This document shows positions 1 through 11,000 of a stretch of DNA of 64,000 nucleotides, in pieces. The notes under the pieces were generated by a model, which had not been told where the DNA came from, did not search any database, and saw only the letters and a list, made by a program, of their open reading frames with translations. Source of the stretch: Tricholoma matsutake (Eukaryota > Basidiomycota > Agaricomycetes > Agaricales > Tricholomataceae); contig AP026540.1 of assembly GCA_026075535.2 (NCBI GenBank), positions 7,688,001-7,752,000 of the forward strand. Reading direction: 5' to 3'. Positions within the stretch are counted from its first letter, which is position 1. Each line of letters opens with the position of its first letter. The position numbers and the translations under genes are program-made.

Positions 1-2
1 GT

Positions 3-863
3 GGCGGTAGCTCTGATATCATAGCTGTTGGCGCTTCCGATGATGGTAGTTGTCTCAACAACCTCTCCCCTTCGTCCACGCTTGCTGCCTCAACCTCATC
101 TGCTAGTTCAACGTCTATTGCTAGCTCCACCTCTTCAGGACCTAGCTCGTCATCTTCTGCAATCTTGGCATCGAAGCCCAGCAAAGGCTCACCAATAGCT
201 GTCATTGTTGGCGGCGTGATTGGTGCTCTCCTATTTCTTGCTTCTGTCATTGCCCTGGGCTTATTTTTCATTCGAAAAAGACGAGACACGTGGAGTGGTG
301 GTAATTCCAATATCATGCAACCGCGCAGAACACGATCTCAAGTTGATCTTACGTACGATCCTGGGTACTATGTTCCAACTATGCATCCATATACTTCTGG
401 CTCGGCTACACCGATGACTTCACCGACGCCGTTTTCGGATTCGTACTCCTATCTTGATGAGCCACATCAACTACATTCAAAATATTCACCGTCTACGGCA
501 CCATCGCAGTATCAATCACTCTCACTTTCTATGCCTGATTCGGATCAGTTCAACCCGTACATGCGTAACGAAGTAGCTCATTCCATTATCGTTCAACCAT
601 TTGTCAATCCGCCCCCTCCACGCGATTCAATATCCACTGCAAAACGAACGGCGGCGTTGGCAGGCACTTCGGCCTACACTCCATCACCGCGGTTCATTGT
701 ACACACTGATGTGGAGGATGATCTTCACCCTAGTGAGGATGAGATTGTCGAGCTTCCCCCTCTTTATTCCGATCGGCGTAGCCTCTCGCCTCACCTTTCC
801 CCAGTCTTGTCCTCCAATACTCAGTTCATGCAGGGATCAGCACCACCACTTTCAAAGCCATGA
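3..863 (+). CDS. single-pass membrane protein, 3' part only
   Basis: The reading frame is open from the window edge to a TGA at 861-863, so the gene starts outside. The visible product begins with a Ser/Thr-rich stretch of about 50 residues, typical of an O-glycosylated extracellular stalk. A strongly hydrophobic segment follows (codons at about 190-275, Gly/Ala/Val/Leu/Ile-rich), then a basic stop-transfer run, IRKRR. The remaining roughly 190 residues are hydrophilic and rich in Ser, Pro and Tyr, and would form a cytoplasmic tail. Many basidiomycete genomes encode proteins of this layout (Ser-rich ectodomain, one helix, disordered tail), often without an assigned function. I cannot name the family, because the N-terminal domain that would decide it lies outside the window. 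No intron is needed in the visible part. Confidence 0.6.
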   Translation, partial: GGSSDIIAVGASDDGSCLNNLSPSSTLAASTSSASSTSIASSTSSGPSSSSSAILASKPSKGSPIAVIVGGVIGALLFLASVIALGLFFIRKRRDTWSGGNSNIMQPRRTRSQVDLTYDPGYYVPTMHPYTSGSATPMTSPTPFSDSYSYLDEPHQLHSKYSPSTAPSQYQSLSLSMPDSDQFNPYMRNEVAHSIIVQPFVNPPPPRDSISTAKRTAALAGTSAYTPSPRFIVHTDVEDDLHPSEDEIVELPPLYSDRRSLSPHLSPVLSSNTQFMQGSAPPLSKP

Positions 864-1691
864 CACGGATATTATACTATTGCACACTGGATGGCAATTC
901 GCCACTCAGGAGGCTCCCCTCGCCTTTCATTGTTTTCCGAATATTTATTATGATATCGATGTATCAGATGGTCTGTAATTTCCACTTTTCATGACAACAG
1001 CAGCCATTATTCACTGGCAATGGTCATAACAGGCTCAATACCTGCTTTGCTGTTGTATGTCTACTCGCGATGCTCCCTGTAGTGTGCTCCCCATCACTGC
1101 TTGAGCCATGTGTGTTCTTATTCACCGCACCCGAACCCCGGTGCATCTTACGTGTAAATACTATTATGAGGACTAATTCCTCAATGCATGTGCATTATAG
1201 GAGTGACGGCAAATTACATTGGGCTACATTTTCTCATCAAATAGGCCTATTCATCTTCCTAGCCTCGTTCCCAGTTCCATTGATGGCCCGATAAGAAGTC
1301 AACGAGTTCCGGTATCATATCATTTCAGAACTCAAAGTACTCACTTATGTAGCCCGGTCCCTATTCCAATATACTTTGCCACAAGTTGCTTTGGCGGGTT
1401 TTTTTAACGGTTGGAAGGAGAACACGAGCGCAGAACTTGTGTTGTATAACATGCATACCGGCGTTTATCAGCACAGTGTTTACGTTCTCAGAAACTGATG
1501 AGCGCTCGTCTTTCATTTTTTTTTCAAGGTTGGACATGAAGCATTTTACGCTCATGCTTCTGCACACACAGTTCAATACTTTAGATACATAGAAAGTGTG
1601 AAATGACTGAAAGTAAATCTAAAAAGTACACGACTTGGAACCTAACCTACAACGGACCCTTCATGACTATCAATGCATAGATATCAATGTT
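864..1691. other. intergenic, no gene seen
   Basis: Short overlapping ORFs occur on both strands but none has a recognisable motif or compatible splice partners. It probably holds the 3' ends of the convergent genes on either side. Confidence 0.4.
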
Positions 1692-2145
1692 TCATTCCTC
1701 TGGAGGTCCTGCTTCCATTGCCATCGGTTCAGTGCTCAACTTTTGGTTTGCAAAAGCGTCGATCATAGCTTCCTGATCCTTCCGCCGACGATGCCTCCTT
1801 CGTCGGTCCTCCTTTATCACACGTTCGATACGACGGCGTGCCTTGGTGTGAAGACGGGGATCTACCAGTGCTTGTTTAGCCCTGTAGCACGCAAGTTCGA
1901 TACTTGCCAGTAGGCGGAGTGTTTCAGAATTGTTCAAGGCCTGAACAGACGGTAAGGCAGTGGCAGAGTAAAGACAATCAAGACTTGCATTGAAGGACCA
2001 TGAAACGACTCGTGAGCCTTCCACGCATCCTATTACCACAAAGTTTCCCCTCTTTTCAGCTTGGAGGTCGGAAGTCTGCTGAAGTGTTTATATAATATCA
2101 TTGACGGAAGGAAGTAGAGTGACCGACCTCGCTGAATACGGCCAT
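1692..2145 (-). CDS. small basic protein, two exons, function unknown
   Basis: An ATG at 2145-2143 opens a six-codon first exon. A 49-nt intron (2127-2079, GT...TTCAG) joins it in frame to a second exon at 2078-1692, giving 134 residues. The C-terminal half is very basic, with a helical Arg/Lys-rich run (RRRIERVIKEDRRRRHRRR) that could be a nuclear localisation or nucleic-acid-binding segment, followed by an acidic Pro/Glu end. The same frame is open for 13 codons upstream of this ATG, so the true 5' end may lie further up with another intron. A GTATGT donor near 2197 offers an alternative first exon. I do not recognise the family. It is treated as a real gene because of the intron and the sustained composition, not because of homology. 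Confidence 0.4.
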
Positions 2146-2725
2146 GACTTTTCCAGTCGAAACGGTGCGAACCACTTCGAGACCTCAACGACATACAAGA
2201 GAACCATTTACGAGATGTGCGCACCAACTCTGGACGAATGACCAGTAATCTCTTGTGTAACAAGACCCCTGCCCATATAGACCCATGAATCCCTCTCTGG
2301 TCGACGTATGTGTACTTTGACCTGTATATCGCGAAAATTGTCGCGTGAGGGGCCAACAGGTGATAGTGTAGCTGATTTGAGATAGGTCAGTGGGAATTAG
2401 ACTTGCAGCAACAGAAGGATGATGCCTTGTGCGTCTCCAAATTCTTGGGTCTCTCGTGTCAGAGATTGGAAGTTCATTCCAGAGTCAACTTCCATTGTCT
2501 CGTCCATCTGGAACCGGCAAATCAGTAAAATGGGAGTTGAAACGTATGGCGGAGTATTGATGTATAGAAGTATGGTATCAGGTGCAGAATCGGGGAGGTG
2601 GCACGAGAGTAGTACACCAGAGTCTGCTCTACTACTTAGTAGTAATACACCATTCACAACGCGAATTACAGGGCACGTGATTCGAATATCTCGGCGTGCA
2701 CGTGGCAGAAAATCAAAATCATCGG

Positions 2726-3110
2726 TACGCGGAGGACATCTGGGTATTGGAAATTCCCACAAGTCCAGTCCATCCAGTCCATCCAGTCCAGTCCAGTCCC
2801 CTTGGTGTTACTCAACCAAAGGGTTAAACAACAATCAAAGATGATATAATATGTATGTTCTATGCAAATTGCCCTAATACAAGCCCAATATATTGGTAAA
2901 TTGTCAAGAAATGGGTTGATTATGTATTGTGACATTGGTCACAACTGTGACTGGTGTGTGTAAGTAAGGATGTTCTACTCTTCTCACAGGCATTTTGAAG
3001 GTACATTTGGATGTAGTAACACAGGTCAGATCTCAGTCATTAATTATAGTGAACTGATAGCAGGAGGGAGGCACAGTGCCTCAGACTGCTTAAAGTCATG
3101 TGACAAACAA
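2726..3110. repeat. dispersed non-coding repeat, copy 1
   Basis: It shares, in the same order, several blocks with 3276-3575: GGGTATTGGAAATTCC, CTCAACCAAAGG, GGATGTTCTACTC, GCATTTTGAAGGTAC and a GTGCCT block. It contains a TCCAGTCCA microsatellite at about 2763-2800. No coding capacity is evident. Confidence 0.55.
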
Positions 3111-3122
3111 AACCAATATGAT

Positions 3123-3575
3123 AGCAGATTATGAGCCTTTCCAATGTGCATAGATAGCTTAAAATATTTTGGGAAGATAAATAATATGTAGCAGGTACTC
3201 AAATACACAATTTGATAGTGGGTGCACTCATGGGACAGGACTGGACTTGTGGGAATTTCCAATACCCAGACTTTCTGGGTACGCGAGGTGGAGGATGGGT
3301 ATTGGAAATTCCTGCGAGTCCCACCCAGTCTTGTCCCCTTGATGTAACTCAACCAAAGGCCAAACTATCAGTGACATGAGTCACAATTGTGGCTTGTGCA
3401 TGACATCGAGTATCGGGAGTGTCATAAGGATGTTCTACTCATCTCGTGGGCATTTTGAAGGTACAGTTAAACACTGTAACATGGTTCAGAATTAATCATG
3501 GTGGACTCTTGCAAGAAGTAGACACAGTGCCTAAAAATGCAAGTCAGACAGCCAAACGTCACGTGACTCAAACAA
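3123..3575. repeat. dispersed non-coding repeat, copy 2, with foldback core
   Basis: The left part (3123-3290) matches the third copy at 4503-4665 and the right part (3276-3575) matches copy 1. At about 3233-3340 it folds back on itself: GGGAATTTCCAATACCCA pairs with TGGGTATTGGAAATTCC around a loop of about 30 nt, within imperfect arms of roughly 40 nt. This suggests a non-autonomous foldback or MITE-like element rather than a gene. Confidence 0.55.
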
Positions 3576-4502
3576 TATCGAAATAGTAGTGGGGTCCGGC
3601 AATCCCACCAAATGAAGTGTGACAGAAAAAATGGTATTGCTGTTTTTGGAAGTCATGTCCTGATCACTGATCGAGCTGCACTTAGCGCGTCCCATCCGAT
3701 CTTTATCTACATAAGCCATTCTGGTCCCAAATCACTTGTGTATGTAGAATTGAGTCAGTAAGAGTATTAAGAATTACCGTCAGAATATTAGTATCAACGG
3801 AATCAAAGGAATGTGTCGTAAGCTTGAGTATTTGCCAAATCAATACTATTATCAATCTTCCATGTCAGCATCCTCGACATCCTCAGCCTCCCAATCCATT
3901 GCCGTTTCCTCTTAGTTTCCTCAGTGACATTGTGTTGGTTGACCGGAGATGCTATGGCCAGTGGTACCGATGACATGTTATACCTCTTGTTGTTGTGCAG
4001 TTTGCGAGCATTGTCATCAGCTCATGCATGCTGCTTTTCAAGCTCTGTTTTCAATACAGCTGTTGGAGAGGTGTGAGGGCCATGGTTTTCGATGTCAAGT
4101 GTTGGATAAAGCAGGTAGGGTAAAAGTCGCGTCCACCTAAACACATTATGTTTCCTTTTTTGGTTATAAATTATGGTGGATGGCCTTCTTCATTTTTTTA
4201 GCTTCCACAACACTTTATATTTTATAAAAAACATGGGGACGACCATTTTTTATCCTTCTGATTAATTTCTTCTGAGCAGATTTTTCTCAAAAGCTTCTCA
4301 TCTTGAGATATCATATGTAAACAAGCAGTACTCAAAGAACAATCTCAAATTTTAAAAATCCACTCCGAAGACTTTCATTAGACTAACATTCTTACTATTT
4401 TTTCTCATACAAAGTATTGTCAGAGAGTGGTGTAGAGTGAGATAATTACGACTACCACTCCTTCATGCTATTGTCGGAGTTTAAAATTGGGAGGCGTTGC
4501 CA
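3576..4502. other. AT-rich intergenic DNA, no gene seen
   Basis: Only short ORFs without motifs are present. Composition becomes A/T-rich after about 4140. Confidence 0.4.
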
Positions 4503-4665
4503 GACCCCAATAGTAGGCAGATTATGAGTTTCTCCGACATGTGGAGAAGACTGGCAGTATGTAGCAGGTACTCAAATATCAAATTTGGCAGTGGTGCACT
4601 GGGTGGGATGGGCAGGACTCATGGGAATTTCCAATACCCAGACTTTCTGGCGAGGTGAGGCCTAG
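4503..4665. repeat. dispersed non-coding repeat, copy 3, partial
   Basis: It repeats the left half of the copy at 3123-3290: the CAGATTATGAG block, GTAGCAGGTACTCAAATA, then GGGAATTTCCAATACCCAG. The right arm of the foldback is missing. Confidence 0.5.
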
Positions 4666-5575
4666 TCAAAACCAGATCTTACCAGGTCCAAAAAAAAAAG
4701 GTTTACCCATTCTGACTAGATTTGACTCAATACAAATTGAGGAATGAGACACTTCTCATAATCTTTCAGATTGTCCTTTGAGGTGGATGTGCATATATAG
4801 ATTGTAGTTGAATGAAAATGAGAAATATTGTAGTATGGGCTAGAAAGAATTCAAAAATGTAAGATATAATCCATTTGTCAATACAAAATTATAATGAACA
4901 GGTACAATGTATACTGAAGACTCTTCTAACCATCAGCAAGCACTGGCAGCACTGGTGCCACAGTTGGCGCTGTTGCCTGTCATGTCCATACCCCCCATTC
5001 ATTGCTGCCATTGTCATCATGTCACCTTCCCCACCAGCCTTCCACCCTATGAGCAGCTGCTCATAGCAGTGGTGACTGGTGCCATTCCCAGTTGCAGGGT
5101 AGTCCCTCAATTGCCTTCACATTCATTGATAGTGATTGTCAAGGGTTTTGAAACCTGTGCAGGTATTGGCAAGGGTAAGCTGCAGGTATGGGTGCAGATA
5201 CAAAATTCATGACCCTTGAGAAACCTGTACCCATGGCATGAGTTGGCAGGTTTCATTGAGACTTATTTTAATGTTTAAAACTACATTTATTATCCTAATT
5301 AGTAATTATACTATTTATGAGGCAGGGGCATGCCTGGTAGTAGGCAGAGGATGGGCAGTGTTTATATACTTATGCTAATTGTATATATTTGTTCACTATA
5401 AACAGAGTGTGACACAGAGCACACTTTTTTCTTTTTTTTTTGGTGGAAGCATTTTTCCCACAATTTGTGGGAGACTTTGAGACACTAGAATTCCATTTCT
5501 GGAAGACCATCCTGCTTAATATGGGGATGACAATGTCACTGCTCTCGCTGCCTGCTTAGGGGTTCCAAGGCATTT
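4666..5575. other. intergenic DNA with a perfect palindrome
   Basis: No gene is recognisable. At 5047-5066 there is a perfect 20-nt palindrome, CTATGAGCAGCTGCTCATAG. Variants of it recur at 6083-6102, 12516-12535 and 12602-12621. Confidence 0.45.
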
Positions 5576-5579
5576 GAAC

Positions 5580-5775
5580 CTCAGAATAGGGTTACCAGGG
5601 AGGAAATGCATTTTATGCACACTGTATGATTACAGTAGTGTGGGACTCATTACATTGGATAATACCCACTAAAAACCCAGTGGCTGAACAGGGGCTGGGT
5701 TCAAACTCAAGACCTCCTGCCTATTGTCAGTTGGGTCACAGGGCCTGATGGTTGCCACTACACCATCATGCCCCC
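5580..5775 (-). repeat. tRNA-derived SINE-like relic
   Basis: On the minus strand a pol III type A box (TGGTGTAGTGG, near 5765-5755) is followed about 50 nt later by a B-box-like sequence (GAGTTTGAACCC, near 5708-5697). The spacing fits a tRNA-like promoter, but the whole does not fold into a convincing tRNA cloverleaf. A tRNA-headed SINE or a decayed tRNA pseudogene is the best reading. Where the 3' end lies is not clear. Confidence 0.35.
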
Positions 5776-5913
5776 CAGTGCACTCATAAATGTGTCAACA
5801 TAAGTGGTCATGTGATTCCATTTGCTGCACACAAACATGTGCAACTTGTAAGAATGGGGAGACCCCAGTGGACTATCTAAGGGATGGGTCACAGATGGCT
5901 CGTGACTTGCCGC

Positions 5914-6029
5914 TAGTGTTTTAAGGTCCAGTTCAGTTTGGTTTTTTGAACCCCAAGAGGGCAACCAGGGACCGCAACCGGTCTGAACAGTTGCCCCCAA
6001 AAGACCAGTTTTGACCAGTCATACCACTA
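5914..6029. repeat. MITE-like element, copy a
   Basis: It starts TAGTGTTTTAAGGTCCAG and ends near ACCACTA. The interior is rich in GGTCCAG, CAACCGG and CCAGTT motifs shared with the copies at 13359-13554, 13791-13975 and 14445-14637. Confidence 0.4.
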
Positions 6030-6355
6030 ATTTTGTAACTAGATTCTATTATATAGTAAATAAAACTAATTACATTTACACCCTGTGAGCAGTTGCTCGC
6101 AGTGGTGGGATGTTACTAAGAGAATGAAAATAAAAGTGAATTAGAAAGAAAAAAACACACCTCACCGTCTCGCGTTTGTAGCGAGGGTGGGGCAGCTGCT
6201 GTTGTTGTCTTGTCCCTGCTGTTTGTTGCCCCTGCCATTCATTGCCCCCACCATTCATCCTCCCCCTGGGGCATTGTCCCTGCCAGTTGTTGTCCCCACT
6301 AGTCGTCACCGCCGTTTGTCATTCCTGTGTTTGTCATTCCTGCGTTCATTGTTCC

Positions 6356-6781
6356 TGTAAGGGGACTAGGGGGGTGCCCTGTGTGTTTTTCCTATTTTTT
6401 ATGTTTGTCCCATATTTTTCCCCACCTCATTTCCTTCTATTCTTCATTTTCTATGATTTTTCCGGATTTTATTACTAATTTTCCCTTGCTATCATGTTTG
6501 TATATGTTGACACTTTTATATTTAGAGGCGGAGTACCCCTTCCGACACATACCCCTTGGTATGATGTCATTCGGCGGCCTTGATCCACCTATCTCCGCCT
6601 TTTTCTATTTTTAGGTTATATTTGATTTTTGTCGTCTTCACATATACTGGGCATCAGCAAGGGGATCCTTAGAGTTTTCTCTTCGGATTTCCCTTTGCTA
6701 GGTGTGTCCCCAATGCCTGTATTATGTAGTATAATTTTAACTTCGGATTTCCCTTTGCTAGAGGCTCAGGTTGCCCTTATA
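6356..6781 (+). repeat. 5' LTR of the first chromovirus
   Basis: The LTR starts TGTAAGGGG and ends CCCTTATA, imperfect inverted ends. It matches 11977-12402 except at one position. It contains two direct repeats of CTTCGGATTTCCCTTTGCTA and a TATA-like CATATACT at 6641-6648. Confidence 0.93.
6641..6680 (+). promoter_or_regulatory. predicted LTR promoter and transcript start
   Basis: CATATACT at 6641-6648 lies 30 nt before AGAGTTTTCT (6671-6680), which is complementary to the sequence just after the LTR. If transcription starts at 6671, the RNA 5' end could act as its own primer, as in Tf1. The start site is inferred, not shown. Confidence 0.45.
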
Positions 6782-6783
6782 GT

Positions 6784-6793
6784 AGAAAACTCT
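6784..6793 (+). promoter_or_regulatory. putative self-priming primer binding site
   Basis: AGAAAACTCT begins two bases after the 5' LTR and is the exact reverse complement of 6671-6680 in the LTR. Its position is that of a retrotransposon primer binding site. Confidence 0.5.
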
Positions 6794-6947
6794 CCCCTAA
6801 GGCCCGAAAATCGCGAACGCGCTGCCCAAAATAGGCAGGTACGGACTGGACGATGCTTCCCAAAGCTCCACAGAGTCCCTACACACCGTTCCAGATACTC
6901 TCGCCTTTATCACGCCGCCATTTTCGCCAAACGCGCTCCCTAGCGAC

Positions 6948-8066
6948 ATGGACGCATCAGAACGCTTCGACGCGCTTGAAAGCGACGTTTCCGGAATGCG
7001 TGCGCAAATCGACTCGCTTAAATCTACGATTGAAAACTTTGTTAGGACCCTCCAGGCTAACCCTACGACTAATAGTTCCCCCTTCATGACTCCAAGCGCA
7101 CCCAACAACGATGTTTTGCCAAACACGTCCACTAAGGAACGTGCCCAGATCAAACCGTCCCCCCCCACCGAATTTAATGGTGCACGTGCGCAGGGACATG
7201 CATTCCTTAATTCCTGTGAGTTATACATTAGTCTCCAGTCGCATCAATTCGTCGATGAGGCTGCAAAAATTTATTGGGCCTTCACATACATGAAATCTGA
7301 ACGCGCCTATCTCTATGTGGACCGTATCCTACGTCAAACTAAAGAACTCGGTTCTCTACCTTTCTCCACTTGGGGTGACTTTCGAGCTGAGTTTGTACGC
7401 CACTTCTGCCCCCTCAATGAACGCCACCGAGCAGTGACACGACTTGAGTCATCCACTTACCACCAGGGACGTCGATCCGTGGACGACTATATCAATGAGT
7501 TCAAGGATTTGGTGGACATGGCAGGGTATGGGAGTGGGTTACCAGTGGTGGTGAAGTTCCGACGGGGGCTCAACCGAGAAATTCAGGACCAGATTGCACA
7601 GATGTTGGAAGGGCGCCCAGCGGACGATGATATCCTTGCTTGGTATGAAGCTGCTTCACTCTGTGACGAGAACCGACTCACAAATGCGGCGTTTAATGCT
7701 GCATTCCATGCTCCAACTACCACTCATACACCCTACACCTTCAATCGAAGCCTCCCCCGCCCTAACCCCATTCCTGCTCGTCAAACTCCCACACCAGCCG
7801 TCAATGTCCCAGTACCAATGGATGTTGATGCAGCCTGCAGCCGTGCACGTAAGTTGGATCTCTGCTACCGTTGTGGGGAACCTGGACACAGGGCTGGAGC
7901 ATGTCCCCATCGTCAGGATATCCGCATGCTCACCCCCGAGGGACGAGACGAACTCCTGCAAGATTTGTTGGCACTTGTAGATGTTGAGGAAGCGAAGGAT
8001 CAAGTTGCAGAGGAGGTTAAGCTGGAAGTTGTAGAGGAGCAGGATTTTCCTATTCGCAGCGAGTGA
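6948..8066 (+). CDS. gag: retrotransposon Gag, first chromovirus
   Basis: A 372-residue structural protein of a Ty3/gypsy element, forming the particle in which reverse transcription occurs. The N-terminus (residues about 3-40) is a coiled-coil-like segment. The middle (about 85-250) has the tryptophan- and arginine-containing helical pattern of the gypsy retrotransposon Gag core (FSTWGDFRAEFVRHF). A canonical CCHC zinc knuckle, CYRCGEPGHRAGAC, lies near residue 305. The start is the ATG at 6948, the first long in-frame ATG after the leader. The stop TGA at 8064-8066 overlaps the pol frame (-1) by four bases in GTGA. The pol frame is open only from 8021, so expression of Pol needs a -1 shift between 8021 and 8066 or reinitiation. 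No canonical slippery heptamer was found there. Confidence 0.92.
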   Translation: MDASERFDALESDVSGMRAQIDSLKSTIENFVRTLQANPTTNSSPFMTPSAPNNDVLPNTSTKERAQIKPSPPTEFNGARAQGHAFLNSCELYISLQSHQFVDEAAKIYWAFTYMKSERAYLYVDRILRQTKELGSLPFSTWGDFRAEFVRHFCPLNERHRAVTRLESSTYHQGRRSVDDYINEFKDLVDMAGYGSGLPVVVKFRRGLNREIQDQIAQMLEGRPADDDILAWYEAASLCDENRLTNAAFNAAFHAPTTTHTPYTFNRSLPRPNPIPARQTPTPAVNVPVPMDVDAACSRARKLDLCYRCGEPGHRAGACPHRQDIRMLTPEGRDELLQDLLALVDVEEAKDQVAEEVKLEVVEEQDFPIRSE

Positions 8067-11000
8067 ATTGTACGCCCTCACTGCCTGTCCATAACCGCTT
8101 TGAAGTCTTGTCAGTTGAATCCCCGGAGAATGAATCCATTTCTGTGACTGCTCCCCTCTCTGACCCTTCAAAGTTGGCTAAAGACGTACCTGCTCTCCCC
8201 ATCTCTCCTTCTACTCCACGTCCCAAAATTAAATCATGGGAGCGTAAACTACCACGCAAGTATATTGTGGCATCCACTCCCTCTGCACATTCCTTAAACC
8301 TAGCCATCGAACTGCAGACGACTGACACTGGACAGATACTCGGTGTTTCTGCGCTCCTGGACTCTGGTGCGACTGGTCTCTTCATCGATTCCCATCTGGT
8401 ACAACAACATCGTCTAAATACTCACTCACTCTCACGTCCAATACCTGTATATAATGTGGATGGATCCCGAAATGAAGCTGGTGCCATCCGAGAGGTTGCA
8501 GACCTGGTTCTCCATTACAAAGATCATAGTGAGTGTGCCCTTTTTGCTGTCACTCAATTAGGAAAGCAAAAGGCGATTTTGGGATATCCATGGTTTCGAG
8601 ACCATAACCCAGAGGTCGACTGGCGCACTGGGGAGGTTACCATGAGCCGATGTCCATCCCGCTGTCGGACATGTTTCACAGAAGCCAGGCAAGAACGTCG
8701 TGGACAGAAGGCGGCAATACGACGAACTCAGAAGTGTCATGCTGGACCCCTGCCTATACCTGAAGTGGAATTGGAAGGGGTTCCTGATCTAATGCTGGAC
8801 TCGGATGATGATGATGAGGACCCAGAGGAAGTGGAGGAGGGTGATCGGATCTTCTACACTGCGATTCGCTCATTGCATGAGGTGTGTGCCACATTGAACA
8901 TATCCCAATGCCTCGCCGAGGCCTTCCACAAAAACAACGCTGCTAAATCCTCTACTAACTCCTTACTCCCTCATCTCCATGAGTTTGAAGACATGTTCTC
9001 CAAGGAGTCATTCGACTCTCTTCCTGCGCATAAGCCATGGGATCACGCGATCGAACTCACCCCCAGTGCAACCCCTTCATCCTGCAAGGTCTATCCTCTC
9101 TCTCCGGAGGAACAACGGCAGCTTGACCAGTTCATCGACGAGCACCTGGCCTCTGGATGTATTCGACCATCGAAGTCACCCATGGCCTCTCCCTCTTTCT
9201 TTGTCAAGAAGAAGGATGGCTCACTTCGACCGGTTCAAGACTACAGAAGACTCAACAACATCACGGTCAAAAATCGCTACCCACTACCCCTCATCTCTGA
9301 ACTCGTAAACCAGCTCTGTGGAGCCCGATACTTCACCAAGCTCGATGTCCATTGGGGCTATAATAATGTGAGGATAAAGGAGGGAGATGAGTGGAAGGCA
9401 GCCTTTCGTACCAACCGTGGTCTTTTTGAACCGCTTGTCATGTTCTTTGGCCTTACTAATAGCCCTGCCACCTTTCAGACCATGATGAACGACATCTTCC
9501 ATGACCTCATCCTCAAAGGCGTTGTCTGCATCTATCTCGACGACATCCTCATCTTCACTCGCACGGTTGAAGAGCACCGTCGCATCACATGCCTCGTCCT
9601 AGAGCGACTTCGACGGTACAAACTCTACCTTCGTCAGGACAAATGCGAGTTCGAAAGGACCAAGATCGAGTACCTCAGCCTGATTATCTCAGAGGGTCAA
9701 GTGGAGATGGATCCTATCAAGGTAAAGGGGGTCACAGCTTGGCCGATGCCCACGAACAAGAAGGAGGTGCAGTCTTTCCTGGGCTTCATCAATTTTTATC
9801 GGTGTTTTATCAAGGATTTCTCACATCATGCACGACCGCTGTTCGACTTGACAGGAAAGGAGGCATGGAGGTGGGATAATGCACAACAGGAGGCGTTTGA
9901 AAAGCTTAAGGAGATGGTCACTTCTGCTCCGATCCTTACCTTTGCTGACGATTCGCGTCCTTTTCGTGTAGAAGCCGACAGTTCTGACTTTGCGACGGGC
10001 GCTGTGTTGTCTCAGCAGTCTCCGGAGGACCAGAAGTGGCATCCTGTGGCATTCTACTCCAAAAGCCTTAGTGCTGTAGAGAGAAACTACGAGATCCATG
10101 ACAAGGAGATGTTGGCGATAATGCGTGCGCTTGAGGAGTGGCAACACTTCCTCGAGGGTGCCCAACACAAGGTGGAAATTTGGACGGATCACAAGAACCT
10201 CGAGTACTTCATGACAGCCAAGAAATTGAACCGTCGTCAAGCTCGTTGGTCCCTGTATCTATCTAGATTCGACTTCTCCTTGCACCACCGTCGGGGTCGC
10301 AGCATGGGGAAGACCGATGCCCTATCCCGACGTGCAGACCATGGGGATGGCAGTGGTGACAACCAAAACATTGTGCTGTTGCAGCCAGACCTGTTCACCA
10401 TTCGGGCACTGGAAGGCATCGCACCCCAGGGCAAGGAGCGGGACATTCTATGTGACATTCGTCGCGCAAACCGTAGCGGTTTACATGAGGATGTTGTCGC
10501 CCGAGCTGTTAAAGAACTGAGGAAGGGATCGACCCTTTCCTTACGTGCGGCAGAGTGGGCTGAAAAGGAGGACTTGTTGTATTTCAGGGATCGCATCTAT
10601 GTTCCCAATGACCCAGACCTTCGCCGGCGCATCATATCCCAACACCATGACTCACAGATTGCTGGCCACCCCGGACGCTGGAAGACCTTGGAGCTCACCT
10701 CATGGAACTATTGGTGGCCACAAATGTCACAGCTCATTGGTCAGTATTGTCGCACTTGTGACCTTTGCTTACGCACCAAGGTCCCTCGTCGCAAGCCTAT
10801 TGGTGAGCTACACCCTCTTCCTGTTCCAGAGAGTCGTTGGGATGTCGTCAGCGTCGACTTTGTGGTGGAATTGCCAGAGTCAAACGGGTTTGATGCGGTG
10901 ATGTGCACAGTTGACTCAGTGGGAAAACGCGCTCACTTCATTCCCACTCACACCACTGTCAGTGCCCTAGGTGCCGCTTGACTCTACCTCCACCATGTGT

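Noticed and set aside
10979..10981. Programmed UGA readthrough or recoding in Pol
   Set aside because: As a general explanation it is weaker than CGA deamination, which also explains UGA codons in the FunK1 relic and directly paired CGA/TGA sites. It is kept only as a side possibility for the young element.
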